64,000 bases of DNA from JAAYCI01 sp964371725 (GTDB lineage: Bacteria; Bacillota; Clostridia; Oscillospirales; Ruminococcaceae). The notes beneath the pieces were generated by a model. It saw only the letters and a program-made list of their open reading frames with translations. It was not told where the DNA came from and searched no databases. Below are positions 34,283-44,265 of the stretch, one piece after another. A program made the position numbers and the translations under genes. Each line of letters begins with the position of its first letter. The stretch's first letter is position 1. The stretch lies in assembly GCA_964371725.1 (NCBI GenBank), contig CAYJNQ010000005.1, forward strand, positions 1 through 64,000, read 5' to 3'.

Positions 34283-36070
34283 TTATCCCTCACTCTTTTT
34301 TTGCACAAGGGCAATGGACAACTCCTCCAACTGTTTTGTATCCACAATATCAGGGCAACCGCTCATGGGCTCGCCCGCGTTTTGCACTTTCGGGAAGGCG
34401 ATTACATCGCGGATGGAATCGCATCCGGCCAGAAGTGCAATGAAACGATCGAGGCCAAAGGCCATGCCGCCGTGCGGTGGCGCCCCATAATGATAAGCAT
34501 CCATGAGGAACCCGAATTTTTGGCGTGCTTCCTCCTCGCCAATTCCCATTAAATCGAACATTTGCGCCTGTAAAGTGGGGCTGTTGATACGAATAGAGCC
34601 ACCACCCAGCTCGACACCATTCACCACCATATCATAGGCTTTGGCCTTACAATCCCCGGGATTTTGCGAAAGTTTATCCAAGTCCTCATCTTTTGGCATT
34701 GTGAAGGGATGGTGCATGGCCACATAGCGTCCACTTTCCTCATCAAAGTCAAAGAGCGGGAAATCGGTTACCCAGAGGAAATTGTATTGGTTCTCCGGCA
34801 GGAGTTTGTATTTTTCGGCAATGGCCAAGCGCAAAGCACCAAGTGCCGCAAACACAACACTGTTTTTGTCGGCCACAAGCAAAAGCACATCACCTGTTTC
34901 TGCACCGGCCGCACTGCGCACAGCGGCAATTTCGCTTTCGCTAAGGAATTTTTCAAAGCTGGAACTTTCCTTTTCCTTTTCCAAACGTGTAAAGGCAAGC
35001 CCTTTTGCGCCATAGGTTTTCACCACATCGGTCAGCTTGTCAATATTTTTACGCGTCAACTCTCCGGCGAGACCTTTCGCATTGATAAGGCGCACGCTGC
35101 CGCCAGTTTCAAGTGCACCGGTGAACACGCCAAAAGAACAACCACGCACGGCCTCGCTCACGTCACACAATTCCAAACCAAAGCGTGTATCCGGCTTATC
35201 GCTGCCAAAGCGTTGCATGGCTTCTGTGTAAGACATTCGAGGGAAGGGCGTTGGAATGTCCACATTCATGAATTTTTGGAACACGGCTTTCACAAGCTCT
35301 TCATTGATGCTTTGCACATCCTCTTCATCCGCAAAGGACATTTCCATGTCGATTTGTGTGAACTCAGGCTGGCGATCGGCACGCAAATCCTCATCACGGA
35401 AACAACGGGCAATTTGGAAATAGCGGTCGAAACCGCTGAGCATAAGAATTTGCTTATAAATTTGCGGGCTTTGTGGCAAGGCATAGAATGAGCCGGACTG
35501 CACACGACTGGGCACCAGATAATCGCGCGCACCTTCGGGTGTGGATTTTATCAGCATCGGGGTTTCCACCTCGTCGAAGTGTACGCTGTAGTAATAGTCG
35601 CGCACGCAGCGGCACACCTCGCTGCGCAGGCGTAAAATGCTGTGCAGGCCGTCTCTGCGCAAATCCAAATAACGGTAACGCAAGCGCAACTCTTCGTTCA
35701 CGTGCACATCGTCACGCACTTCAAACGGCGGTGTTTCCGCCTCGCTTAAAATGCGTAAGTCTTCTACAAAAAGTTCCACAAGGCCCGTGGGGATATCGCG
35801 GTTGGGGCTTTCGCGCAGGCGCAGTGTCCCTTTTGCCATCACCACATATTCCGCTTTCAGCTTGCGCGCCTTTTCAAAAACGGCCGTGTCTGTGCCGTCT
35901 CCAAAAGCCAATTGTACAAGGCCATGCCCATCGCGCAAGTCAGCAAAAATCATCGCGCCAAGATCGCGGCTTTTTGCAATAGAGCCCGCAAGCGTAAGCG
36001 TCTGGCCAATCAAAGACTCATTTACCGCGTCGCTATAGTGTGTGCGACGCAAAACTCCCATTTGTTCCAT
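34283..36070 (-). CDS. aspS: Aspartyl-tRNA synthetase
   Basis: Class II synthetase charging tRNA-Asp; 595 residues, the bacterial type. It has the N-terminal OB anticodon-binding fold (GQTLTLAGSIAKSRDLGAMI), motif 2 region FQIARCFRDEDLRADRQPEF with TQIDMEMSF, the bacterial GAD insertion (about residues 300-420), and motif 3 APPHGGMAFGLDRFIALLAG. GGGAGG precedes the ATG at 36070. It starts two bases after the hisS stop, so hisS-aspS are one transcript, as in other Firmicutes. Confidence 0.96.
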   Translation of the reverse strand: MEQMGVLRRTHYSDAVNESLIGQTLTLAGSIAKSRDLGAMIFADLRDGHGLVQLAFGDGTDTAVFEKARKLKAEYVVMAKGTLRLRESPNRDIPTGLVELFVEDLRILSEAETPPFEVRDDVHVNEELRLRYRYLDLRRDGLHSILRLRSEVCRCVRDYYYSVHFDEVETPMLIKSTPEGARDYLVPSRVQSGSFYALPQSPQIYKQILMLSGFDRYFQIARCFRDEDLRADRQPEFTQIDMEMSFADEEDVQSINEELVKAVFQKFMNVDIPTPFPRMSYTEAMQRFGSDKPDTRFGLELCDVSEAVRGCSFGVFTGALETGGSVRLINAKGLAGELTRKNIDKLTDVVKTYGAKGLAFTRLEKEKESSSFEKFLSESEIAAVRSAAGAETGDVLLLVADKNSVVFAALGALRLAIAEKYKLLPENQYNFLWVTDFPLFDFDEESGRYVAMHHPFTMPKDEDLDKLSQNPGDCKAKAYDMVVNGVELGGGSIRINSPTLQAQMFDLMGIGEEEARQKFGFLMDAYHYGAPPHGGMAFGLDRFIALLAGCDSIRDVIAFPKVQNAGEPMSGCPDIVDTKQLEELSIALVQKKSEG

Positions 36071-36072
36071 TT

Positions 36073-37368
36073 TTATTCCTCCCTCATACCGAGCGCGCCA
36101 CACGCCCTTCTCAGCGATTGCACCGCCTCTTTCAGTGAAAACGGCTGTGGCTCGCCGCCATTCATATCTTTCAGCTCTGCCATACCGGCCTGTACCTCGG
36201 CTTCTCCCAGCACCATAGAAAAACGTGCACGCAAACGCCCCGCGGCTTTCATTTGAGCCTTCACACTGCGCTGTGCAATATCACATTCTGCATAAAAACC
36301 TTGACGGCGCAAGGCGGCCGTAAGCGCCAAAGCCATCGACAAACCGGCCGAGTCGGCTGCCACAAGGTAGATATCGGGCCCTGTGGGCTGTTTTGGCAAG
36401 GCGTTTTGTTCCTCCAAAAGCATCAAGAGCCGCTCCACACCCATACCAAACCCAACCGCCGGCGTGGCCGCGCCACCCAACTGCTCAATCAAGCCATTGT
36501 AGCGGCCGCCACCACAAACCGTTCCCTGTGTGCCAACACCTTCGGCAATGAATTCAAAAACGGTATTTGTGTAATAGTCAAGCCCGCGCACAATGCGCGC
36601 ATTCACGCGATATTCCACATCTATATTGGTTAAAATTTGTTTTGTCTCCTCGAAATGTCGGTTGCAATCCTCGCAAAGATAATCGAGGCCGACCGGCGCC
36701 TCTTTCGCAAGGGCGGCACATCGCGTCTCTTTGCAATCCAAAAGCCGCAGAGGGTTGCGCTCCAACCGTTCGAGACAGGTTGCGCAAAGCTGCTCTTTGT
36801 GCCCTTCATAATACGCTTTCAGCGCACTGTAATAAGCAGGGCGACAGGCTGGACATCCTAGGCTGTTCACCTCTAGTGTGATGTGTTTTCGAATGCCAAG
36901 CTCGCAAAAAAGGGCATCGGCAAGAGCCATCACATCTGCATCTGCGGCAGGGCTTTGTGTGCCAAAGCACTCTACGCCAAATTGGTGAAACTCTCGCAAC
37001 CGCCCTTTTTGGGCACGTTCATAACGAAAGCAGCTTTGTAGATAATAGCTTTTTAAGGGCAATGGGCTGCTGGCTAAAAGACCATTTTCCAAAGTGGCGC
37101 GCACCACACCGGCGGTACCCTCCGGCCGAAGGGTGATGCTGCGGTTCCCCTTGTCTTCAAAGGTATACATCTCTTTAGAGACGATGTCGGTGCCTTCACC
37201 CACACCACGCGCGAACAGGTTTGTGTCTTCAAATGTGGGCGTGCGCATTTCAAAATATCCAAAGCGCTGTGCCACATGGCTCATCGTGGCTTCTAAAGCT
37301 TGCCATTTCCAGCTTTCAGTTGGCAAAATGTCTTCCGTTCCACGCGGTTTTATATATTTATTGGCCAT
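36073..37368 (-). CDS. hisS: Histidyl-tRNA synthetase
   Basis: Class II synthetase for tRNA-His; 431 residues. Visible are KPRGTEDILPTESWKWQ, motif 2 with FRYERAQKGRLREFHQFGVE, the histidine-A motifs RGLDYYTNTVFEF and GGGRYNGLIEQLGG, motif 3 PAVGFGMGVERLLMLL, and a C-terminal anticodon-binding domain. AAGGAG precedes the ATG at 37368. The 213-base region upstream shows a TATGAT -10 (minus strand, 37428-37423) and a small AGGA..TGCC/GGCA..TCCT hairpin near 37493-37516. The T-box consensus is absent. Confidence 0.96.
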   Translation of the reverse strand: MANKYIKPRGTEDILPTESWKWQALEATMSHVAQRFGYFEMRTPTFEDTNLFARGVGEGTDIVSKEMYTFEDKGNRSITLRPEGTAGVVRATLENGLLASSPLPLKSYYLQSCFRYERAQKGRLREFHQFGVECFGTQSPAADADVMALADALFCELGIRKHITLEVNSLGCPACRPAYYSALKAYYEGHKEQLCATCLERLERNPLRLLDCKETRCAALAKEAPVGLDYLCEDCNRHFEETKQILTNIDVEYRVNARIVRGLDYYTNTVFEFIAEGVGTQGTVCGGGRYNGLIEQLGGAATPAVGFGMGVERLLMLLEEQNALPKQPTGPDIYLVAADSAGLSMALALTAALRRQGFYAECDIAQRSVKAQMKAAGRLRARFSMVLGEAEVQAGMAELKDMNGGEPQPFSLKEAVQSLRRACGALGMREE

Positions 37369-37581
37369 TCCTATCTCCTTGCAAAACAAATCTGCGCCAC
37401 AATTGATTGTGGGCTATTTTCTATCATACAGGTTTTTTCCAAAAAAAGCGAGAGGTATAGAGCATAAAAACAAAATAAGCCCACCGAAAACAGGAGGGTG
37501 CCATAGGCATGGTCCTGAAAACCTTCCTACCACGCTAAAAAACACCGTCCGATTCGATAGGCCAAAAAGAAGTCTTCCCTT

Positions 37582-37986
37582 CTATTCTTTTGGGTTCACA
37601 ATATCGCGCCAATCCAAATCGCCACGTGCCAGGCCATGAATAATTACCTCGGCCGTGGCAATATTGGTGGCCAGAGGAATGCTGTGCATATCGCAAAGGT
37701 GCAAAAGCTCGGTTTCACTCGGGTTTCCGGGATTTTTGTTGATAGGGTCTCGGAAGAAAAGCAAAATATCAATTTCATTGCAGGCTACACGAGCGGCAAT
37801 TTGCTGGGCACCGCCATGGATTCCGGAAAGGAAACGGTGCACATTCAGCCCTGTGGCCTCTGCTATCAGCTTACCGGTTGTGCCGGTGGCTACCAGGGTA
37901 TGCTTGTTGAGTGTGTGAATATAGGCGGTGCAAAATTGAACCATCAGCTCTTTTTTGGAATCGTGGGCGGTCAGTGCGATATTCAT
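37582..37986 (-). CDS. mgsA: Methylglyoxal synthase
   Basis: Turns dihydroxyacetone phosphate into methylglyoxal and phosphate, a glycolytic overflow valve. 134 residues. Conserved features: NIALTAHDSKKELMVQF, LVATGTTGKLI (phosphate site), SGIHGGAQQIAARV, and FFRDPINKNPGNPSETELLH with the catalytic aspartate region. AGGAG precedes the ATG. It follows the MinD-like gene by 54 bases, likely in one transcript. Confidence 0.95.
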   Translation of the reverse strand: MNIALTAHDSKKELMVQFCTAYIHTLNKHTLVATGTTGKLIAEATGLNVHRFLSGIHGGAQQIAARVACNEIDILLFFRDPINKNPGNPSETELLHLCDMHSIPLATNIATAEVIIHGLARGDLDWRDIVNPKE

Positions 37987-38040
37987 GATGCATTTCTCCT
38001 ATCGTTCAAGCCCAATCAAAATGGGTTGTTTGTAAGCGTA

Positions 38041-38775
38041 TTACCGAAAGAGTAAGGGAATATTCTTGCCTAAAATGCGCTGTGCAATGGCATCAAAAAT
38101 CCGTGCTTCCGGTTGATGTTTTTGCAAAACAGCACCCCCTGTGGTGGCAACTTGTAGAGCGGCAGAATCGGGAATAACCCCCAAAAGCTGTATGCCGGCC
38201 ATATCAATGGCCTCATCTAAATCCCGCAACACACCCGGTGCCAAAGCTCTTTGCGGCACAACGCGGTTCAAAATCATGCGCATGGGCTTTTGTTCCAGCT
38301 CCGGTTGGTTTGCCAAAAGGTTCCCAATACGCAAGGCCGCCGGGTCCGGTGTGAGCACAAATATGGCTTGATTTGCACTTTCTGTGGCAAGAGCAAACCC
38401 CTCGTCGAGGCCGGATGGAGCATCCAACAAAATGAAATCATAATGCCCATGACATTGAGAGAGCAAATTTGTTAGCTCTTTTTTCCCAAACAAATTGTCC
38501 TCGTAAGGGGCGAACAGCAAATAAAACCCTGGTTGCCGAGGGTGTTCTAAAATAGCTTTTTCATACGAGCATCGATTTTGCATCACGTCCGACAAATCGT
38601 AAACCACATGCTTTGCCATGCCGGCGATGAAATCGGCCGTTCGCAATGCGAACTTAAGCTCGATGTATAAAACACGTTTCCCAAGTGCGGCCAAGGCTTG
38701 CCCACAAAGCACGCAAACAGTGCTATTGCCGGTGCCACCTTTTCCTGAAACAAAGGTGAATATAACCGTACTCAT
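38041..38775 (-). CDS. MinD/ParA-like ATPase with altered P-loop
   Basis: A 244-residue MinD-like protein placed where a membrane-associated division-site ATPase would be expected. The deviant Walker A reads GKGGTGNST: the P-loop lysine of GKGGxGK[ST]T is replaced by asparagine (codon AAT), while the signature lysine remains. The MinD DxDxGLRNLD motif is also degraded to IELKFALRTADF. Walker B (FILLDAPSGLDEGFALAT) is retained. No minC or minE is nearby. It may bind but not hydrolyse ATP, or be a diverged paralogue. The start is 12 bases after GGAGG. Confidence 0.75.
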   Translation of the reverse strand: MSTVIFTFVSGKGGTGNSTVCVLCGQALAALGKRVLYIELKFALRTADFIAGMAKHVVYDLSDVMQNRCSYEKAILEHPRQPGFYLLFAPYEDNLFGKKELTNLLSQCHGHYDFILLDAPSGLDEGFALATESANQAIFVLTPDPAALRIGNLLANQPELEQKPMRMILNRVVPQRALAPGVLRDLDEAIDMAGIQLLGVIPDSAALQVATTGGAVLQKHQPEARIFDAIAQRILGKNIPLLFR

Positions 38776-38876
38776 GGCAGGTGTCTACCTCCGATTTTGA
38801 AATGAATGCAAAAACACAAAACACACAAAATGGGTAATTCACCTGTCGAAGGAGTGTCATTCTGCTGACTATCGCT

Positions 38877-38905
38877 ATTATAACAGAAAACTCTTTACAA
38901 AACAA
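38877..38905 (-). promoter_or_regulatory. Promoter of the MinD-like/mgsA transcript
   Basis: On the minus strand TTGTTT (38905-38900) and TATAAT (38882-38877) are 17 bases apart, about 100 bases ahead of the MinD-like start. Confidence 0.7.
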
Positions 38906-38985
38906 GTAAATTTTGTGTCAGATATCTAAAAATGTGTGAATTTGCAAAAACTTGTGAATTTGTGCCCTTAGAAGGTTGAAAAAAG

Positions 38986-39549
38986 CTACAAAAGGTTTTC
39001 CTGTGCCAGAAGCTTTTGCAATGAGGCCACAGGCAAACCCATTACATTGTAATAACAACCCTCTATACGAGGGATGAAGCGTGCGGCCCAGCCTTGAATT
39101 CCGTAGGCACCGGCCTTGTCATAGGGCTCGGTGGTTTCGGCTATATCCATTATCTCTTGTTTGGGGATAGAATCGAAAACCACATGTGTGGTTTCAACAA
39201 AGCTGCGTGCTTCTTTATCCTTTTGCAACAGACAAACACCGGTGTGCACCTCATGCCGGCGGCCACTCAAAGCGGTAAGCATGGTAACCGCTTCGTAATG
39301 GTCTTTGGGTTTACCAAGTACCCTGCCATCCAAATCCACAACGGTGTCGCAAGCCAAAATCGCCGCATGCGGAAACTTGGAAAAAACGGCGGTGGCTTTT
39401 TCGCTTGCCAGGCACGCACAGAGCGAGGCCGGGGAGCTTGCCGAAAAAGAGTCTTCGTTTACCGGGGAAACCGAAACCGTGAAATTTTTTGTGAGCAAAG
39501 CCAATAACGCCCTGCGGCGAGGGCTTTGTGAAGCCAAAATCAGGGACAT
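38986..39549 (-). CDS. maf: Maf-family nucleotide pyrophosphatase
   Basis: A 187-residue Maf/YhdE protein, a house-cleaning nucleoside triphosphate pyrophosphatase acting on non-canonical or pyrimidine dNTPs. The family start LILASQSPRRRALL, ILACDTVVDLDGRVLGKP, and DKAGAYGIQGWAARFIPRIE are intact; the DTVV motif is typical. ATG at 39549 has GGGAGGG five bases upstream. It lies 40 bases after the GH13 stop on the same strand. Confidence 0.93.
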   Translation of the reverse strand: MSLILASQSPRRRALLALLTKNFTVSVSPVNEDSFSASSPASLCACLASEKATAVFSKFPHAAILACDTVVDLDGRVLGKPKDHYEAVTMLTALSGRRHEVHTGVCLLQKDKEARSFVETTHVVFDSIPKQEIMDIAETTEPYDKAGAYGIQGWAARFIPRIEGCYYNVMGLPVASLQKLLAQENLL

Positions 39550-39589
39550 AGACCCTCCCAAATTAAATAATGTGCGACGTACGGCCGGG

Positions 39590-41404
39590 CTACACCGAAC
39601 TTTTTTTAGAACGCCAAACATAGCCCATATTGGGCAAATGAATTTCTTCGCCCAGCAGCTTTACTTGAACGCCACGTCCGGAACAATTCAGTGCCACAGC
39701 CGCTACAGAAGCATCATCTTTGCGTTCAAAACAAAGAACCCCGGGAGCACAGTGTGTAAAATGTATGCGCCCCCCTGCGAAAGCAGAACAGCCGCTGCGC
39801 AAAGCAGAAAGTGACATTGTGAGTTCAATCAGGCGCGATTCGCTGCTGCTCCAATCGAAGAAACCACGGTTAAACGGGTCTTTGTAGCCTTGCATCCCAA
39901 TTTCGTCTCCATAGTAAAGGCAGGGAACACCGGGCAAGGTGAATTGCAAAACAAAGGCCAATTGCAAAAGCCGAATACCGTATTCATAACCGGCTGCATC
40001 CAAGCGGCGGCCGCTTTGCCAGTTGCGGTCGTGCTCATCGGTGGGCTCGTCTGCAAGCACGGTGATGGCACGCTCTGTGTCATGTGTGGACAGGTGCGTG
40101 GTGCAAGCGGAAAGTGCCGGCGGGGGATAGTGCTCGCAAATGCTCATCACCGAGTGAGCAAACTGGGAGGCATCTTTGTCGTGCAAAAAACGCAAGATGG
40201 CACTTCGGAACGGGTAATTCATCACACCGTCCAATTCATGGCCTAAAAAGTATTTTCTGCGCACACCGTAGGCTTCTTTGTTTGAGGCATCCTCCCACAC
40301 TTCACCAATCAACAATTTGTCTTCGCCAAAGCGCTTCACAGATGTACGAATTTCCTCGATAAAATCATCCGGCAATTCATCTGCCACATCCAAACGGAAA
40401 CCAGAGGCACCCAGCGACAACCAGTGTTCAATCACACCGCCTTCGCCACAGATGAAACGGCGAAACTCCGGGTTGTGTTTGTTGCAAGCAGGCAAAGTAT
40501 CAAACCCCCACCAACTGTCGTAGCTGCCGTCCGGATGGAACTTATACCAGTTGCGATAGGGGCTTTTGGGCCCTTGCCATGCGCCTAAAGTGGGGTAGCG
40601 GCCCTCTCGGTTGAAATAGAGGGAGTCGGCCCCTGTGTGGCTGAATACGCCGTCTAAAAGAATGCGCATATCATATTCGCCCGCCCTTTTACAAAGCCGC
40701 ACAAAATCATCATTTGTGCCAAGGTAGGGGTCAATTTTCATATAGTCGGCCGTGTTGTAGCGATGGTTTGAGTGGGCCTCAAAAATGGGATTGAGATAAA
40801 TCCAAGTGACCCCCAAAGTTTTGAGATATCCCAGGCGCTGTTCAATGCCAACCAGGTCCCCACCGAAATAATCCATGGTCAAATGGCCGTGTGCGGTATT
40901 CAGCGGCCAGAAGTAGGGTTCTCGGCGCTTGTCTTTTCGGTAGATTCGTTCATAATAGGGCAAAGGTTTTTGTGGGTTTCCCTCTTGGAACCTGTCCGGG
41001 AAAATTTGATACATCACTCCGCCCAAAAGCTCGCTCGGCACAGAAAACTCGGGCTCGTACACCGTAAGCTGGTAGGCCATGCCATCGCCGGTGGTAAGAT
41101 ACGCCTGCCCCAAAAGCCCTGCATAAAGCTTGCGGTACCCTGTGTACAAATCGAACCAATAAAAATAGGCACCGGCATCCTGCAACCGCAGGGAAATACG
41201 GAACAAATCGCACCCGTCTTGCGAGCCAATAGAATCGAGCAAAAGTTGTTTTGCCTCGCAGCCATCCGGTTGCAAAAACAGATAGGGTGTTTTGCAGTGA
41301 AAATCCGCAGGCACGCGCAAAGTAAACGTGACCTCTTCGTTTGTTTTAACGGCACCGAAGGGTGTTTTATAGGCCTTGTCTTGGCTGTTGAAAATGGCAG
41401 ACAT
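39590..41404 (-). CDS. GH13 glycoside hydrolase (neopullulanase/cyclomaltodextrinase-like)
   Basis: A cytoplasmic alpha-glucan hydrolase of 604 residues, no signal peptide. After an N-terminal beta domain, the (beta/alpha)8 barrel has the conserved regions GVTWIYLNPIFEAHSNHRYN, LLDGVFSHTG, GFRLDVADE (nucleophile Asp), LIGEVWED (acid Glu) and STHDTERA. It probably debranches or shortens maltodextrins and glycogen beside the phosphorylase gene immediately upstream in the same operon. ATG at 41404 has GGGAGG ten bases upstream. Confidence 0.88.
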   Translation of the reverse strand: MSAIFNSQDKAYKTPFGAVKTNEEVTFTLRVPADFHCKTPYLFLQPDGCEAKQLLLDSIGSQDGCDLFRISLRLQDAGAYFYWFDLYTGYRKLYAGLLGQAYLTTGDGMAYQLTVYEPEFSVPSELLGGVMYQIFPDRFQEGNPQKPLPYYERIYRKDKRREPYFWPLNTAHGHLTMDYFGGDLVGIEQRLGYLKTLGVTWIYLNPIFEAHSNHRYNTADYMKIDPYLGTNDDFVRLCKRAGEYDMRILLDGVFSHTGADSLYFNREGRYPTLGAWQGPKSPYRNWYKFHPDGSYDSWWGFDTLPACNKHNPEFRRFICGEGGVIEHWLSLGASGFRLDVADELPDDFIEEIRTSVKRFGEDKLLIGEVWEDASNKEAYGVRRKYFLGHELDGVMNYPFRSAILRFLHDKDASQFAHSVMSICEHYPPPALSACTTHLSTHDTERAITVLADEPTDEHDRNWQSGRRLDAAGYEYGIRLLQLAFVLQFTLPGVPCLYYGDEIGMQGYKDPFNRGFFDWSSSESRLIELTMSLSALRSGCSAFAGGRIHFTHCAPGVLCFERKDDASVAAVALNCSGRGVQVKLLGEEIHLPNMGYVWRSKKSSV

Positions 41405-41458
41405 ACTTTGTTTTCCTCCCGTACTCTCTCTTGGCACAATTGCCAAGATGGGGGTGTG

Positions 41459-43882
41459 TTACCATTTTACAGGCGCTGCGTCCCAGATATTTTTGGCGTA
41501 TTCCAAAACGGCGCGGTCGGCGGCAAAAATACCGCTGCCTGCGATGTTGGAAAGGCTCATTTGCATAAAGGTTTTTTTGTCGCGATACAATTCTGAAACG
41601 CGCTCTTGTGCCTTGCGATAATCGGCAAAATCGGCCATAGCCATATAGGGATCCTGTGTGCGCAGGTTTTCTGCAATCTCTTGGAAATTTTCACCGCTCC
41701 AGCCTCGAGACAAGAAATGGAGCACCTCATCGGCCATGGGCGCTTGGGCAACGTATGTGGCCGGATTGTATCCCTGCTGTTTTAGCTTGTTCACCTCTTC
41801 GCTGAGCATGCCGAATTGAATAAAGTTTTCGTGCCCGGCTGCCTCGGCAATTTCGATGTTGGCACCGTCCAAGGTGCCCAAAGTCAAGGCACCGTTCATC
41901 ATGAATTTCATGTTTCCCGTGCCGGAGGCCTCGGTGCCGGCCAAACTGATTTGCTCTGAAATTTCGCTGGCCGGCATGAGAAGCTCGCTCGTGGTAACGT
42001 TGTAATCGACGAGGTATACAATGCGCAGTTTTTTGCGCACCACGGGGTCTGCCTCTATGAGCTCGCCCAATTGCCAAATGAGACGAATCATCTGTTTTGC
42101 CATGTAATAGCCACTGGCTGCTTTGGCCGCAAAAATGTAGGTTTTGGGCACAAAGTCAGCGTTTGGATTCTCTTTTAAGTAGAGATATTCGCACGCAATG
42201 CTCAAAGCGTTTAAGTGCTGGCGCTTATACTCATGCATACGCTTTACCTGGCAGTCGAAAATGCTGGAAGGATCAATGGAAATGCCGTATATTTTTTGAA
42301 TACGGTCTGCAAAAATCACTTTGTTTTGGTGTTTCACCTCTGCCAAACGTGCGAGCACTTCTTCATCGTTTCGATAAGAGAATAGCTTGGACAACTCAGA
42401 GGCATCTGTTTTGAACCCATCGCCAATCACTTCTTCCAAAAAGTTTGTCAGGTTTGGGTTTGCCTGCAAAAGCCAGCGGCGATAGGCGATGCCGTTTGTT
42501 ACATTGGTGAATTTTTCGGGGCAGAAAAGATAATAGTCGTGGAACACGGTTTCCTTGATGATTTCACTGTGCAGTTTCGACACGCCATTGATGGAATGTG
42601 AAGCATAGCAACAAATGTTGGCCATGCGAATTTCACCGCCATGAATCATGGCCATATAATCAATTTTCCCAAGGTCGCCCGGGAAAGCTTTTTCAAAGTC
42701 GGCACGTGCGCGGCGGTCCATCTCTTGCAATATTTGATAAATACGCGGTAAAACACGCTTAAACAAATCACAGGGCCATTTTTCCAAGGCCTCGCTCATA
42801 ACCGTGTGGTTGGTGTAGGCAAAGGTACGCTTTGTAATGTCAAACGACACCTCCCAGCTGAAACCGCAGTTGTCCAGCAAAATGCGAAGCAACTCCGGAA
42901 TGGCAAGCGTTGGGTGCGTGTCGTTGATGTGGATGGCCACCTTGTCCGGCAGGTTGTCTATGGTGCCGTATTGCTCAAGATGTTGCTGCACAATATCGCC
43001 TATCGATGCACAAGACAAAAAGTACTGCTGGCGCAGGCGCAAAATCTTGCCTTCTATATGGTTGTCGTTTGGATACAGCACTTTGGAAATAAGCTCTACA
43101 TTGGCATTTTGCGTCATGGCATCGTAGTAATCCCCTGCATTGAATGCCTGCATATCAAAACCCGGTGCCTTGGCCTTCCAAAGGCGCAGTTTCGACACGC
43201 CGTTCGAGCCGTAACCGGAGATGAACATATCATGCGGAACCGCTTTCACCACGGTGGCGTTTTTATGTATCACATGGTGGAAATTGCCGTCCCAACTCTC
43301 TTCCACTTCGCCGTCAAAACGCACATCAATGGTGGCGTCTTGGTGTTGTTTAAACCAAATGGAACCACTGGGCAACCAGTCGTCGGCCATTTCATGCTGC
43401 CAACCATCCACAATTTGCTGTTTGAAAATGCCATACTCATACATGATGGAATAGCCCTGTCCCGGCACTTGTGTGGTGGCCATGCCATCTAGATAACAAG
43501 CGGCCAACCGGCCAAGCCCACCGTTGCCAAGCCCGGCGTCCGGCTCCGACTCATACACGGTGTCCAGCTTCAGTTCGTGCTCGCTAAGCACTTGCCGCGC
43601 CACCTCTTCAAGGCCCAAATTTGACAAATTGTCTCGCAGACTGCGTCCAAGCAAAAATTCCATGCACAAATAATACACCTGTTTGCCGTTGGTGCCATAG
43701 GTATGCGCCATAAACTGCTTGCGGCCATCACTGAGGATTTTGCGCGTTACGCGGGCGAGCGAGCGGTAAATTTGCTCCAAAGTAGCCGATTCTAAGTCTG
43801 TGCTAAATTCGCTGAACAAATATCCTTGAACGCGTTCTTCAAACTCTTGTTTTCCGATGTTCTGTCCCAATTTTTGTTTCAC
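41459..43882 (-). CDS. glgP: Glycogen/maltodextrin phosphorylase
   Basis: Releases glucose 1-phosphate from alpha-1,4-glucans. 807 residues, close to the family norm. Characteristic are YLCMEFLLGRSLRDNLSNLG, the substrate loop PDAGLGNGGLGRLAACYLDG, and the PLP region EASGTGNMKFMMNGALTLGT followed by LDGANIEI. The start is GTG at 43882 with GGAGG six bases upstream. With the GH13 enzyme 54 bases downstream it forms a storage-glucan degradation pair. It has a good upstream promoter. Confidence 0.95.
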   Translation of the reverse strand: MKQKLGQNIGKQEFEERVQGYLFSEFSTDLESATLEQIYRSLARVTRKILSDGRKQFMAHTYGTNGKQVYYLCMEFLLGRSLRDNLSNLGLEEVARQVLSEHELKLDTVYESEPDAGLGNGGLGRLAACYLDGMATTQVPGQGYSIMYEYGIFKQQIVDGWQHEMADDWLPSGSIWFKQHQDATIDVRFDGEVEESWDGNFHHVIHKNATVVKAVPHDMFISGYGSNGVSKLRLWKAKAPGFDMQAFNAGDYYDAMTQNANVELISKVLYPNDNHIEGKILRLRQQYFLSCASIGDIVQQHLEQYGTIDNLPDKVAIHINDTHPTLAIPELLRILLDNCGFSWEVSFDITKRTFAYTNHTVMSEALEKWPCDLFKRVLPRIYQILQEMDRRARADFEKAFPGDLGKIDYMAMIHGGEIRMANICCYASHSINGVSKLHSEIIKETVFHDYYLFCPEKFTNVTNGIAYRRWLLQANPNLTNFLEEVIGDGFKTDASELSKLFSYRNDEEVLARLAEVKHQNKVIFADRIQKIYGISIDPSSIFDCQVKRMHEYKRQHLNALSIACEYLYLKENPNADFVPKTYIFAAKAASGYYMAKQMIRLIWQLGELIEADPVVRKKLRIVYLVDYNVTTSELLMPASEISEQISLAGTEASGTGNMKFMMNGALTLGTLDGANIEIAEAAGHENFIQFGMLSEEVNKLKQQGYNPATYVAQAPMADEVLHFLSRGWSGENFQEIAENLRTQDPYMAMADFADYRKAQERVSELYRDKKTFMQMSLSNIAGSGIFAADRAVLEYAKNIWDAAPVKW

Positions 43883-44000
43883 AAAGTGCCTCCGTTTCTA
43901 GAGAAAGGGTTCATGTAGTGCGGGGCAATATTTTTGAAAATGTATGGAATTTGTATCGTAGAAATGAAAACCGCAAAACAACAAAGGTCTTAGCATTTTC

Positions 44001-44030
44001 ATTATACCCTATAGGTGCTTTTGATTGCAA
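44001..44030 (-). promoter_or_regulatory. glgP promoter
   Basis: On the minus strand TTGCAA (44030-44025) and TATAAT (44006-44001) are separated by 18 bases, about 120 bases before the glgP start. Confidence 0.65.
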
Positions 44031-44236
44031 GCTGCGCCAAAAAATATAAAATACGTAAAAACGAATATTATGTATTTTTGTTGAAAAAAAGAATCGATAA
44101 ATTTTGGTTAATTTGCCTAGAATTTCCAAAAGAGAACAATGCAATTGTGAACACCGAGCCCATTGGGTAGAAAGATGAGATATCCTTGTGCCGCAATAAA
44201 ATGGTGAAAAGTTGCCACAAAGAAACGAAAAAAGCT

Positions 44237-44265
44237 TTTCAAAAGAGCGGGTTATGGTTTATACT
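44237..44265 (+). promoter_or_regulatory. zapA promoter
   Basis: TTTCAA (44237-44242) and TATACT (44260-44265) have a 17-base spacer, 87 bases ahead of zapA. Confidence 0.5.

Noticed and set aside
37369..37581. T-box leader for hisS-aspS
   Set aside because: The conserved T-box sequence (AGGGTGGAACCGCG on the gene strand) is absent; only a small hairpin is present.
43911..44144. 77-residue minus-strand frame in the glgP upstream region
   Set aside because: Very AT-rich, covers the glgP promoter, has no ribosome site and no recognisable domain.
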